A stretch of DNA of 64,000 bases from Aphanomyces cochlioides (lineage: Eukaryota; Oomycota; Saprolegniomycetes; Saprolegniales; Verrucalvaceae): contig JAHQRK010000024.1 of assembly GCA_019828595.1 (NCBI GenBank), forward strand, positions 806,001 through 870,000, written 5' to 3'. Under the pieces are notes generated by a model. That model saw only the letters and a program-made list of their open reading frames with translations, had not been told where the DNA came from and made no database searches. Below, one piece after another: positions 9,906 to 20,945 of the stretch (its first letter is position 1; the number at the start of each line of letters is the position of its first letter). The position numbers and the translations under genes are program-made.

Positions 9906-10898
9906 TTAGCCGATAACATCTATATGACCACGTGCCAGAAGCTTCAAATGGTAAAGATATGCCAGCTGATCGAGCGACAATCGAGACGGTTTATCTACGA
10001 TAGTACGTACGACGCGGCCGAGGGGAAGTCCCCACATTGCTTTCGGCCAGGACGCATCACTGGGAACGACAAATTCATATGGCACATCCTTGGTGCCATG
10101 CTTGGACTCGTATAGCTTCCATGCGTTTGCTCTTGTTTCAAAGGTATGATCGACATTGTCCCAAACGAATCCGATTTCGTTCAGTGCATTGATCTGCTCA
10201 AATGTCAATCGATGCGATCGGTATCGCATGTTCTGTACAACGACATGAAGTTTCAGACCCCACAAGTCTTTTGGCCACAATTCATCGTTCTCAGGAACAA
10301 CAAAGTATGATGGGACATGCAAATCACCATGTACCGAGCGGTACGTAGATAGAGCATGGAATCGCTTGTGCCACGAAGATTCCCAAGATGACCAGACAAA
10401 TCCAATGGCATCGAGTGCATCACGCCGTTGCTTCGATAGAGACGAGTGACGAAAGCGGAGACTCTTGACAACATTGCCGAGTTTCATGCCGTGGATTTTT
10501 GATGGCCAGTGAGCGTCGTCTTGCGGGATTTCAAATGCAATTGGGACGTTCACGTGACCATAAATTTCACGAAATGTGTTGAGGGCCAAGATTTTGTCGG
10601 ACCATGAGATACGTACCATCATATCAAATCCCATAGACGCCAGCTCGGCTTCTTGCTCTGGAGTCAACAATTTTTCCCTCTTCGCGGCTCGCAATCGATT
10701 CACAATGGACCCCAAATGCACATGCTGGATATGTTGGGGCCATTCGCCTCCAAATTGGAAGGATTGAGGAACGTTTAAATGACCAAAAGCCTCTCTGAAA
10801 TGCTGAAGCGCCGCCACTTTCGTTGACCACGGAATGCGATTCGTCCGCGTCAAGGTCGAGAATCGCTGGGCCAGTTGATGTAGCATCATGGTGGTCAC
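9906..10898 (-). CDS. Helicase-associated (HA) domain repeat protein
   Basis: Intronless 330-aa protein made of four tandem ~70-aa repeats with the pattern W..K..AL..FR...GH.NVP..F....WP....G..LG..V. This is the helicase-associated domain (PF03457 type), found as stand-alone repeats in stramenopiles and next to bacterial helicases. The fourth repeat is shorter. No helicase motor is present. Its biochemical role is unknown. The start at 10898 is the first ATG of a long clean frame. Confidence 0.75.
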   Translation of the reverse strand: MTTMMLHQLAQRFSTLTRTNRIPWSTKVAALQHFREAFGHLNVPQSFQFGGEWPQHIQHVHLGSIVNRLRAAKREKLLTPEQEAELASMGFDMMVRISWSDKILALNTFREIYGHVNVPIAFEIPQDDAHWPSKIHGMKLGNVVKSLRFRHSSLSKQRRDALDAIGFVWSSWESSWHKRFHALSTYRSVHGDLHVPSYFVVPENDELWPKDLWGLKLHVVVQNMRYRSHRLTFEQINALNEIGFVWDNVDHTFETRANAWKLYESKHGTKDVPYEFVVPSDASWPKAMWGLPLGRVVRTIVDKPSRLSLDQLAYLYHLKLLARGHIDVIG

Positions 10899-11099
10899 AA
10901 TTTCACAAGAGGTTAAACAAGAGGTTGGTCAGTGCGTCTTCATCTCCTCCTGTGGTTCACTTACGGATAAAAGTGTTTTATCCGAAGTGAGGACTGACTT
11001 CTTTTCCGTTCACATCCACTTCCACACAACCAAGACCATGAACTCAACGCTTATTGCGGCTCAAGTTGCCACTGCATGCAGTCTCGCTGCTTTGTGTTG

Positions 11100-11330
11100 T
11101 CTGTGCAAGTCATACTTTCTCAAGACGTGAAAAGTACAACATTCTCACCCTACCCAGCTTTGACTTTGATTCTATGGTGAATGACGACCGATTCAATGCT
11201 TGGTTCGAGACGAACCTTCGCTGCAGCCAAGCATCCTTTCGAAAATTGGTCGCTCTTCTGCAAAACACAAACTTGATCAATACAAGGAAAGGGTTGAAGG
11301 GGTTAGAAAAACTGGGGTGTGGGGTTTATC
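11100..11330 (+). pseudogene. N-terminal fragment of a Harbinger-like transposase
   Basis: A frame reading REKYNILTLPSFDFDSM then FNAWFETNLRCSQASFRKLV resembles the N-terminal region of PIF/Harbinger transposases, comparable in position and pattern with LLRGNPRRFRDQLRMLPSTF in the element at 22204. It ends quickly in a G-rich tract (11284-11330, GGGGTTAG-like). No catalytic domain follows. It is probably a relic, but the similarity is short. Confidence 0.35.
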
Positions 11331-11468
11331 TTAAGCTATTTAGTGTTGATCCATATTTAGTATGATCTTACTGTACTTTCTGCCTGGTACCTTATTGGTG
11401 AAAATTATTTTGGGTTTATATATTGTTAGCGTGATCAAACTTGTGTGACGAAGAGGTCCGACGCGACG

Positions 11469-12344
11469 ATGGACAAAGAACAAGCCGCGACGGGCCCAGT
11501 GAGCGTGGAAACTGTTTTAGATGACGGCGAAGTGGAGTCAGATGATGGCAGTGACGACTGGGTCGATGAGCTCGAGGAGGAACTCGTGCTTGAAGGTACA
11601 GCTTGTCAACTATATTCGTAAATTGTAATGCGACCTAGTCAGGAAGAAACCAAGAGTCTCCGTCGTTTTTGACCTTCCTCATGAAGTCTTATTAAATGTA
11701 TTCAACTATGTCTCCGTTGGTCGCGTATGCAAAGCGTGGAGCCTTGCATCGACTCAAGGTGAATGGCAATTTCACGTCAGTTTGTCAGGCTTGATTTAGT
11801 GGCTCGAACAAAACTGGAAAAGAACTTGACAGCTCTGTTCGACCAGTTCTCAGCAGACGACGCCATGTGTTGTATGCTAGCCAAATCAATCGAAGGAGAA
11901 TTGCATGCTCATACGAATTCATGGTCTGTATCGACATCAATTTCACATAATAGCTCAAATCACTTTAGGGATTATTCCGTCTCAAGAGCGTACAAAGAGA
12001 AAGCTCGAATGCTTTTATTCAACCTTCGTGATGCGAAAAATGATCTCTTGCGTCTCCGTTTATTCTCTGGGGAACTCACCGCATTTACACTCGTCCGCAT
12101 GAAGTCGAAAGATATGGCCAACCCACAATTGGTGGAACAACGCAAGGAGTGGATTCGTTCTCGCACTGCCGAAGTAACGCGCGACCTCAAGGAATTTTTG
12201 GGGCTCGTTGAGTCCAACATGTTTACGTGTCCCTCCTGCGGAAGCAACAAGACGCAGCATTGTCAAGGCCGACGAAAAGCAAGTGCGGATCGCCTTTGCA
12301 TTGTCGTCATTTGTTCACGCTGCCCCCATCGATGGCAAGTGTAG
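11469..12344 (+). CDS. F-box protein fused to TFIIS central and zinc-ribbon domains
   Basis: Three exons: 11469-11595, 11639-11758, 11800-12344. The order is an acidic N-terminus, then a short F-box (LPHEVLLNVFNYVSVGRVCK), then a TFIIS domain-II-like region (FDQFSADDAM; YKEKARMLLFNLRDAKNDLL; LRLFSGELTAFTLVRMKSKDMA) and a C-terminal zinc ribbon (CPSCGSN ... CSRCPHRW). TFIIS rescues backtracked RNA polymerase II; F-box proteins bring substrates to SCF ubiquitin ligases. The usual RSADEP acidic loop of the ribbon reads KASADRL, so the second acidic residue is replaced by Arg and cleavage stimulation is doubtful. The F-box call depends on the spliced exon 2. Confidence 0.75.
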
Positions 12345-12654
12345 CAAGTGTATTTAATCCAAATCTGGCGTATAGTCTTCATATTGGCAACCCATACAGC
12401 TAGCTACACATGAGAAGGCGTGAATCTACGCTGATGCTGAGAGTGCGAAATACCAGTTTATCATTGGGCTTTGTGACCTTTCTCTCTCTACACTGAGCAG
12501 TGTAGACCCTTGAGGACTACATTCTATCTGCCTTCTCGGTCAAAGCAGTAATCCATGGGCTTTACTTGTTTAACTCGGCAAGGACGTCGCATGTGATGGC
12601 TTGCCCCCCTTGCTGGAAAATTGTTTCTTATTTTTTATATTCAAAAGAAGCATA
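12345..12654. other. Intergenic, nothing recognised
   Basis: No open frame or repeat recognised. The stretch separates the F-box/TFIIS gene from the inverted-repeat structure at 12655. Confidence 0.4.
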
Positions 12655-13217
12655 CTTACAGTCCACGAGAGCATCCACGACGCTTTTTCAATTTATTCTT
12701 CAGTTACTGAGAATCTGACTATGAAATTATATATCCTGGAAGAACTTTTTCTAACAGTGGTCGAGAGCATCCAGGACGCTTTTTATTTTATTATAAAAAA
12801 TTATTATCTTTCACAGTTAGTAGTACTAGCGGTTGTACGTATTCAATATACATATTTCTATACTTAATATAGTATATGTAAATTCTTCTTGAGGGTATTG
12901 GTTTTGAAAGGTGCAAATATCACAATTTAAAATTCTCAAATTGAATTTCTCACAAAGTATTCCAGATAAATGAGAATAAATGCCATATTTGGATTCCTTA
13001 GAAAAAGTTCTTCCAGGATATATAATTTCATAGTCAGATTCTCAGTAACTGAAGAATAAATTGAAAAAGCGTCGTGGATGCTCTCGTGGACTGTAAGGAA
13101 TCCAAATATGGCATTTATTCTCATTTATCTGGAATACTTTGTGAGAAATTCAATTTGAGAATTTCAAATTGTGATATTTGCACCTTTCAAAACCAATACC
13201 CTCAAGAAGAATATCGA
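12655..13217. repeat. Interleaved inverted-repeat structure
   Basis: Block A (about 12655-12757) is repeated in reverse complement at about 13003-13098 (A'). Block B (about 12882-13001) is repeated in reverse complement at 13096-13217 (B'). The order is A-B-A'-B', so A' lies in the loop between B and B'. Block A carries its own short direct repeat (GAGAGCATCCA...GACGCTTTTT at 12667 and 12763). The sequence is AT-rich without convincing coding potential. It looks like a foldback element or rearranged MITE just upstream of the ankyrin gene. Confidence 0.75.
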
Positions 13218-13311
13218 CCACTGTTAATCCAGTATAAAATTGAATTTATTTATTTTTCTATGTTTTATTCACTTTTGGGTTGTCATCATTTTGCCAATTG
13301 CGATCTCGAGT

Positions 13312-14763
13312 ATGAGTCGAGGAGTCCACGTCGATGCAATATGGTCGATTGTCCAAGGAAGATACGATGCGAGTGAGCTCGAGCGTCTCCTTCGAGGAGC
13401 GTCAATTGCAGGACTTGACATGGATGGATGGACTCCGTTGCATTATGCCTGCGACAATCGCCAAGTGACAAGTGTTCAACCGCTACTTCAGGCAGGAGCG
13501 AGTGTTAATGCGACGGACGAGGGAGGATACACGCCTCTTCATTTGCTCTGCAAGAACTCATCGGGGGATTTCACGGCGATCCCTCAACTCCTCGCTGCTG
13601 GCGCATCTCCCAACATTGCGTCCACTGTATGTACTGTGCAAATTACCTTGCTCATGTGGACAATATTTTAGGATGGCAAACACGTGACGCCTTTGCATTT
13701 ATTGTGCACAAATGAAGCTGTCACGTCCGATGCGGTAATCTCATTGATGAAGGCCCGCGCTGACGTGAATGCTGTCGATGGTGATGGAAACACTCCTCTG
13801 CATTATCTCTGCACAAACCACGCCGTCTCCGATTCGGTTCTAACTCCGCTCATGCAACGAGGAACTCACGTCGATGTTCAAAACAACGTACGTCACTCGA
13901 ATAGAATATTGCGATGTTACCTCTGATCTCTAGTTCCAATCAACACCACTGCACTACCTTTGCCAGAATGCAAATGTAACACCGCGGATGATCTCTCTCT
14001 TTTGGGACTTGCATGCGAACCCCAATATCCGAGATAATGTGAGCTCATTGCACGCAATCTCTTCTGAATGAAATTTATAGATCGGCAACACTGCGCTGCA
14101 TTCGCTCTGCGAGAACGCCAAAGCATCTGTGGCACTTCTCGATGCGTTCATGACTTCCAAGTCTGTCGATCCGACATTGACCAATTCGGTATTTTTGCAT
14201 CCTCTTGATTGCGCTAGAATGCATCACCATGATCATAGAGCGGGAAGCGTGCATTCGATCTCGTTGCAAGTGGAGACTGTGCTGCATTTGTGCAACGGTT
14301 TATACCACAAATGACCCAACCTACTTCCGCATCGTCAACGACGCCAGGTGGAGAAGATCTGATAGATCTACCAGATTCCTTGTGCATGAGCATGAAGCGA
14401 TGGAACGACAGTTTGCCACCGTTTGACGAAGCATTCTACAATGCCGTCTCTTGTGAACCAGCATTCGAGTCCATCTACGGAAAAGTACAAGAAGCATCGT
14501 TCAGTGTCGCGACAAATCCTGGAGACAAGCATCTCGTCCAAGAATGGGAGACTCAAATGCAAGCGTGGCGTCGAGTCGTCGTGCGCGCCTTTCTAACACT
14601 TGTTCATCCTCAAATGTGGCCACAATACGCTCAAACTTTTCAACGTTCAGTGCCAAGCGACGTGATCAAAATCCAAGAGAAAATAGAGGCCATTTGGAGC
14701 TCCTTTCCCGATGCAACGCAGCGACGGCAACGTCTTGAGGCGATTGACGCACTCGTGCTATAG
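13312..14763 (+). CDS. Ankyrin-repeat protein
   Basis: Five exons: 13312-13626, 13672-13887, 13934-14038, 14081-14188, 14239-14763. About six ankyrin repeats are visible by the recurring TPLH(Y/L)(A/L)C core: DMDGWTPLHYACDN, GGYTPLHLLCKN, VTPLHLLCTN, GNTPLHYLCTN, STPLHYLCQN and GNTALHSLCEN. Several exon boundaries coincide with repeat boundaries. The C-terminal ~165 residues lack repeats and have no recognised domain. Ankyrin arrays mediate protein binding; partners are unknown. Confidence 0.88.
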
Positions 14764-15110
14764 CGATCTTTTTTCAAAATGAGACCAGTTGAAGTGGATG
14801 AAAAAATATAAAATTTGACAGTTTTGAGCCACCAATAGAGCCAGCAGCGCCTGCTCTGGCAAGCCATCAAAATATGACCCTGATGATAGTCGAGCATGCC
14901 TAAAGGTCCATAGAGCATACGGGAGGACATAGTACTCTCATTCCATGTACCCTTGATGGCGAATGGTCAATGGAATGGTTTGGTGGTGGATTGTGAGAAA
15001 TATCAAATATGACAGGTTTTGTATTTTCTTCAGTTGTGTATAGAAAAATCAAGTCAAAATCGAGCTGGTGGGGATGCCGATGGCGGGTAAGATCACGTCG
15101 GCGCTCTTGT

Positions 15111-17556
15111 ATGACTGAATGCTTAGAGAGTCCTACAAACCAAGCAAATGGCCGCCGCGTCATCCCATACGTCCGTGAATGGCTTTCGAAATGGTGCAAG
15201 ATGCCACAGTTCAACATTCATGTTGTGAATGGACAAAACGTGACGAAAGAATGGGTAGGACCTTGCTGCGTCTGCTTGTGCAATTGACACCGGTTTCTTC
15301 GTTATTCTAGCTTCAAGAAGTCGGCTTTTCAGATCCATTTATGGTGCACGACATGGAAAGTCTCGGGCTGAAAGGTCAGTTTGGTCTGGAATTCCTCCAA
15401 CGACATTGACAAATGTAGTGCCGTCGTTCACTGCGGATGACATCAAACAAACCATAGGAAAGGAGCACAACGTCACTGTTTTGCAGGTAATCGTATTTAG
15501 GTTTACTTTCTCACGGACCATTTGATTGTTCGACGTAGGTATCATCGCAACAACTGGACTCGACGTGGACAATGGACCGATGGGCACATTATTTCTCAAC
15601 CCCCCCATCCGAACGACCCGATGTATTGACAGTGCACTCATTCGAATGCACGCCGCCTCTTGCCAGCTTGATCACACCACCCCAATTCGTCCGGGAGCTC
15701 GGATGGGTTGAAACTTTGTGGAATCTTCCTACAAGACCACCAGTTTGCTAAAGCAGTGCAACTATAATCTCACGATGTTGTGTAGGGTCAAAAGATGTGC
15801 GTCATGAGCGCCAAGGATTCGTTTGTCGACTTTCAGATCAACATGGGTGGCGCTTCCATGTGGCATACAGTCTTGCGCGGGAAGCAGGTATTTTTCTCTC
15901 ACAATTGCATTTCTGTGCTCACCGCTGACGATATCCTTGTAGATAATCTACTTGGTGCCACCTAAAACTGAGACGTTTCAAGCTTTCCAGAGCTGGCGAA
16001 AAACGAATGACAAGACGTCTTGCTTTGGCGATCTCATTAACGAATGTCGCTACGTTCAAGTGAACGCAGGATCGACGATTGTACTTCCGTCAGGCTGGAT
16101 ATATGCTATCGCAACTTTCGACGTTGGTATCTCCCTTGCTTGCATGTATGAGAGCCTTTGCGCAGGACACGATTGCATTCCACGGATTGTTTCTCCACAC
16201 ACTCAACTTGGACATGCAATTGCGATGCTTCAACATGGAAGTGGACGTGCATGGACAGGGTTCTTTTCCCGGCTTTGAATCGCTCTTGTGGCTCGTTGCT
16301 TGTTGGCATCTCTCTCACAAAGCCAAGGAAGACAGCGACCTGACAATGCTCCTTCGCACCCTCAAGCCCACCAACGAGGCAAATGAAATAGCTCAAGCCC
16401 AAGGCTTTACGTCTGCAGAGTCGGTGCTCCAAGCGCTGAAATCCACATTGCCAAGTGACTCAAGCAGCAGTGATAGCGATTCTGACAGTGATAGCGACGA
16501 CTCAACTTCAAATGCATCCGACATTGAGCTTGCTTATCCCAAATTCAATAAGGACATTGTCAAGAGTGCGAAATATCCACTCAAGATCCTCACACCCGCA
16601 ACTCTGCCCACACCAGAAGAGATTCGAAAGCCGTTCGTCCCTTCGAAACTCACGACTCCCAAACCACCTAAACGCAAACCAAAGCAAGAGGTAACTCATG
16701 CCCATCTTCCTTGTCATATTGATGGAATTCTAGTCCCAGGAACAATGGTACTTTGAATGTACATGCGGCCAAAAAGGATCCAATTACGACGATGGCAAGC
16801 GCATGGTGCAATGCGAGACGTGCAATACGTGGCAACATACGCAATGTGCTGGCATTCCGAATGACAGTGAACCTCCAGCGAACTATCAATGCTTTAAATG
16901 CACCCAGGTTGGTGGTTCTACATAGTTTTGTTGAATTACCTCCCTCGACAATAGGCTGCATCATCCTCCGACTGGTCTGTGAGCTGTAGCTGTGGCATCG
17001 TGGCGAAGAACTATGACGATGGATGCCGAATGATTGCTTGCGATCTTTGCAATACATGGCAGCATACGCTCTGCGCGGGTATTCCAAACGAGAGTGAGCC
17101 GCCTGATGCCTACATATGCTTTGCTTGCAAGGTTTACAACACATATCATGATGAAAACAGTTATAATATCGTGATTAGAGTGCAAAGAAGGCCAAAGCAA
17201 TGAAATCTCCCAAAGCGGTCAAGTCGCCAAAAGCAGTCAAATCACCAAAATCAGTACCTGTCGCGCGAAGAGCTAGGAAGCCACCACTGGTGAGCTCGGA
17301 CGAAGAACCCGACGACGAGGATGACGACGAAGACGATGACGACGAAAATACAAGCCCTCTTTCGTCTACACGCTCGCGTCGCAGCAAGAGGACAAAAATC
17401 GATAGTAAAACCAACCAAGCAATTGTCCGACCGCCTCTCAAATCCTCAACGCCAGCACCACCACCATCAACCTCGAAAACGAAGAAACAACCATCGTCTG
17501 TTCGGGAGCGCTTGGTCAAGAAACTCAAAATGAAGCCGACATGGGGCCGCATGTAG
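15111..17556 (+). CDS. JmjC protein (KDM2/KDM7-like) with two PHD fingers, probable pseudoenzyme
   Basis: Exons: up to 15254, 15311-15374, 15419-15486, 15539-15742, 15786-15887, 15943-16122, 16166-16690, 16740-16907, 16955-17131, 17179-17556. Start is 15111 or 15009. The JmjC fold aligns with plant-homeodomain-linked demethylases (STWTMDRWAHYF; PPQFVRELGWVETLW; SAKDSFVDFQINMGG; LRGKQIIYLVPP; LPSGWIYAIATF; LFLHTLNLDMQLR). The family's Fe(II) ligands H-x-D and a distal His read Q-I-N and Tyr here. Two C4HC3 PHD fingers follow (each ending in CNTWQHT.CAGIP), then a tail with KSPKAV repeats and an acidic tract. PHD fingers typically read H3K4 methylation, so a chromatin-reader role is likely. Confidence 0.88.
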
Positions 17557-17650
17557 TCAAAATATTACAATTCGATGTGTTGGTTGATTTCTCGGCATTT
17601 ATTCACACTGTCAACCACCACTCCTAACGAGTGTCGACACCAGTCAAATG

Positions 17651-17738
17651 CTCTTTGATTGGTAGAAACGAATTCATTTTATCCAATGGGATACCCCCAA
17701 GCGGTTCTATTTGAACCATACTTTAACAAAGATATTGC
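17651..17738 (+). repeat. CCAAT module, copy B, upstream of Crypton 1
   Basis: The sequence begins CTCTTTGATTGGTAGAAACG, contains TTTTATCCAATGGGATACCC and ends near AACAAAGATATTGC. The ATTGG and CCAAT words form an inverted pair about 23 bp apart. The same module occurs near 9575-9652, 21030-21151 and 50393-50480. It lies about 260 bp upstream of the recombinase start and may be its promoter or element end. Confidence 0.65.
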
Positions 17739-17997
17739 ATTCTCCAGAATTCACAGAAAAATACTAGACTTTTCTATGCATTTACAGAAATTTTGTCCAG
17801 GGATTTCCAGGAATCACAAAGTAAATTTTTGTTTTAATTAAATTTGGACATGATGTTTGTATGCTATAAAATATTTTTGAGAAAGATTTGAGTGGTCAAG
17901 AACGCACAGAAGGATCTTTCTGCGGGAATATAAGCCAATCATAAAACAGGAAAAAAGACAATTTGACAAAGAATCACTTTCTCTTTTGTCATATAGG

Positions 17998-20107
17998 ATG
18001 GAGGACGATCGGCGTGGTTTTACAATTGCAGATGCAAGAAGAAATCGCATATCGGAAGAGTCTAGGGCGAAATATATGTCTGGTGTGAACCAGATTAAAA
18101 AATGGTGTTCTCATACTGGCAGGAACAACCTTCTTAAGCCATGCGATGAGTCAAAAGACGGAACTACCATTGATCTCTCTGTGTTTTCCTATGACCATTT
18201 TCTGCAATTTATAGAATGGTGCATTCAAAACAAACCGAAGCTTACCGCTGGGACCCTCAGTGGTTATCGTAGCTCATTGAAGAGCTTATACAAAGACAAA
18301 AATGAAGCTCTCCTGACGAGTATGGTGATGATCTCAAATTGGTCTTTTCTGGTAGAGTATGGTTTATATAGATAATCATTTAATTTACAATAGGTATCAA
18401 AAAGTCAATGGCAACCAACATGCAAGTTGGTGACAAAGATTACACAGGAAAAAGGCCTCTAACATTTATGATGTATGAGTCACTTGCTGAAAAAAGCCTT
18501 CAACTGAGCGACAGTGGCTTTACCCGTCTTTACTTGATAATTACGTGGAATTTAATGTGTAGATCGCAATCCACAGAAACAATAAGGTTTACCCTTTTCA
18601 AATAGCTTAAATTTAACTTCATTAGGTTTGATCATATCTCGAGTGAAGATGATGCAATTGGCATCACGTTTTTCAAAACAAAGTCTCAACAAGAAGGTAT
18701 AAACATAGTGATTTTAAATTAATTTATTATAGGAACAACAAATAAGGATCCAAGGCATTGTTATGCAAATCCTTTGAAGCCAGGAATTTGCTTGTTTGTC
18801 GCTTTGGGGCTTTATCTTTCTTGTAATAGCCAAATTTCCACTGGAGCCCTTTTCCTAGGCTCAAAACAAAAGGTAAAATAAGTTTAAATGGAAGGAGAAA
18901 TCTTGAAATGATATAGGATCATTTTGGTAAATCTCTTGCGAGATTGCTTGGTTTTGGTGGAACAACAAGCGAAAGAAAGGACTATGGAAGTCATTCCATA
19001 AGGAAGGGTGTCGCTACATTTGCTTGTTCTGGATCTACTGGTGGTCATCAGTTATCAGTGTTTGTGTTCGTTGTGGGTGGTCGATAGGTAATGTTATGGA
19101 AAGATATTTTAGATATGAGGCAGCCGGCGACCAGTTCACAGGTCGAGTTGTGGCTGGGCTGCCTTTACATAGCTCTGACTTTGCTATCTTACCGCCCCAC
19201 TTTTCTCAAACAAATGACTCTATTGTCAACACATGCCTAGCCTCTATGTTTCCTAAATTGCACATGGTGGATCATCTTTGGGGTGTTTTGAAATTGTTGT
19301 TGGCTTCATTGGTCCATCATAGTGATTATATTGTTGCCATATTACCACCAAACCATCCACTCTTTTCCACATTGATTTTTCGTGAAAGCGATAAGCTCAC
19401 TCAGTTGAAGTCACTCGTATTGTTTGGTGACGAATCCCCAGTTCTCCAATCAACGGGTGTGCCCCCTCACGTGAAAGTATACAAGCAATTGGATCGTAAC
19501 CATGACTCGATTATTAGTATTCCTCCGAAAGTCTTGAATGGAGTGCGACAAATTATGGAGGAGTATTCAGTTGCAGCAGGATCTATTACACCTGCTTTAT
19601 TGGAAAAATCAATTCAAAATGCTCTGGCCTCCGTGTTAAATCCATTATCTACTATGACAAAAGAATCTGAAACTACGTCCATTGCCAGAGATCAAGCGTT
19701 CTTTTGGGGTGGGAGATTTCATATGCTCCCCGATAATTTTGTATTCCCAAGCGTTGACTTACTCACTGCTTGGAAATCAATCTAGAAATATCGTGCCTTA
19801 TCGTAAGATTCATTTGATTGACTTACCAAACAAGAGAGAGCGAAAAATCATGGCTGAATGGCGTTTTCTAATGAATAAAATGACAAATTTCCTTGAGCAG
19901 ACGACACGTACCAAGATAATTGCTTCGCCTGACGAAACAACTGTGATGAAGTGGTTCGAGAAGGTTAGTCCATTGTTTTCATTTCTGTCAGATGACGGCA
20001 GGAAACGACGGACTCCACAGCTCAAGATTTTGACGGTCGTTCGTGCCGTCCGAGTTCATGAAGGACTCCTTGACAACCAGCCCCGAAACAAGCGCAGACT
20101 TCAATAG
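17998..20107 (+). pseudogene. Crypton tyrosine recombinase, copy 1 (decayed)
   Basis: Exons 17998-18351, 18394-18586, 18626-18696, 18733-18872, 18917 onward. It is a tyrosine-recombinase transposase of the Crypton type: first Arg in WNLMCRSQST, H-x-x-R in GSHSIRKGVATFACSGS, GWSIG, and the nucleophile Tyr in MERYFRYEAAGDQF. A GCR1_C-like DNA-binding C-terminus starts at WGGRFHMLPDNFVFPSVD. Two frameshifts inactivate this copy: one near 19048 (between SGSTGG and VSVC-like sequence) and one near 19783, where Crypton 2 has several extra bases. The first intron is in the same position and phase as in Crypton 2. Confidence 0.8.
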
Positions 20108-20509
20108 ACCCCACAGTGCAGCGAAGAGAGAGGGGGCCAGGCAACGCACCAACTCAAGAGCCACAGAAAAAAAGCAGGACGAGGCCACAAGAAGACGAGC
20201 AGAGCAAGCAAAAACACGAACCAGCCACTCAAACAGACCACCAGACGGAGACAAGAAGCAAAGCGAAACAGGCCGAGCCTTGAGAACATCGACGGTACTC
20301 TACAAAGATAATAATATAGTTTGTCTTGTGCAATACATGTCCACATACCATTCCACAAGCTTGCGGTGGCACCTTTGAGGTTTTCAACTGCGGAAAATGG
20401 CACGGGTGCCAAGTCGAAACTTTAAAGCCAATCAAACATTGATATTAGCTCAATGCAATATGATTGGTCTAAAAGAACCGTACAGACTCAAATTTCTGTG
20501 GATTCCGAA

Positions 20510-20945
20510 GACAAGTCAATCAACTTGCACTGCGCGCATTTTCAGAATTTCCGTAATTTCGACCAGAAGAAAGATGTACAGCAGACAAAAGGTTGGTTCG
20601 CCGTCGTCTTCACACAGTCTCAACCTCGTGTAGAAGCCAAACCACACAACAACGTATGAGTTCTACGCAAAGTTCTACGCCGAAACAGTCATGGACTATC
20701 GAGACCTGCCTCCGCAGTTTACTTTTCAAGACATCGACTCTCTTTTCCATCAAGCTCAAGCACACATGGCCGTTCGTTCTTGTGTGCTTGAGCTTGATGG
20801 AAAAGAGAGTCGATATCTTGAAACGTGAACTGCGGAGGCAGGTCTCGATAGTCCACGACTGTTTCGGCGTAGAACTCATAGGTTGTTGTGTGGTTTGGCA
20901 TCTACACGAGGTTGGGACTGTGTGAAGACGACGGCGAACCAACCT
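20510..20945. repeat. Head-to-head palindrome of single-TM gene 5' ends
   Basis: 20520-20766 carries the 5' flank and first ~45 codons of the single-TM gene on the plus strand. 20767-20945 carries the same segment on the minus strand (MPNHTTTYEFYAET, ending DSLFHQAQAHKNERP). The arms are about 175 bp with a nearly absent spacer and scattered differences, including a local duplication of GAGTTCTACGC in the left arm. It is a non-functional rearranged fragment. Confidence 0.75.

Noticed and set aside
12601..12867. Open frames inside the inverted-repeat region
   Set aside because: They translate the repeat arms on both strands with the same peptide (TVHESIHDAFSIY), which is a by-product of the inverted repeat.
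16079..16165. Frame extending the JmjC exon upstream through 16123-16165
   Set aside because: A 43-bp GT-AG intron explains the break and restores the expected fold; the frame upstream of 16166 is antisense-like noise.
17175..17552. Minus-strand serine-rich open frame
   Set aside because: Antisense of the acidic and KSPK-repeat tail of the JmjC-PHD gene; low complexity only.
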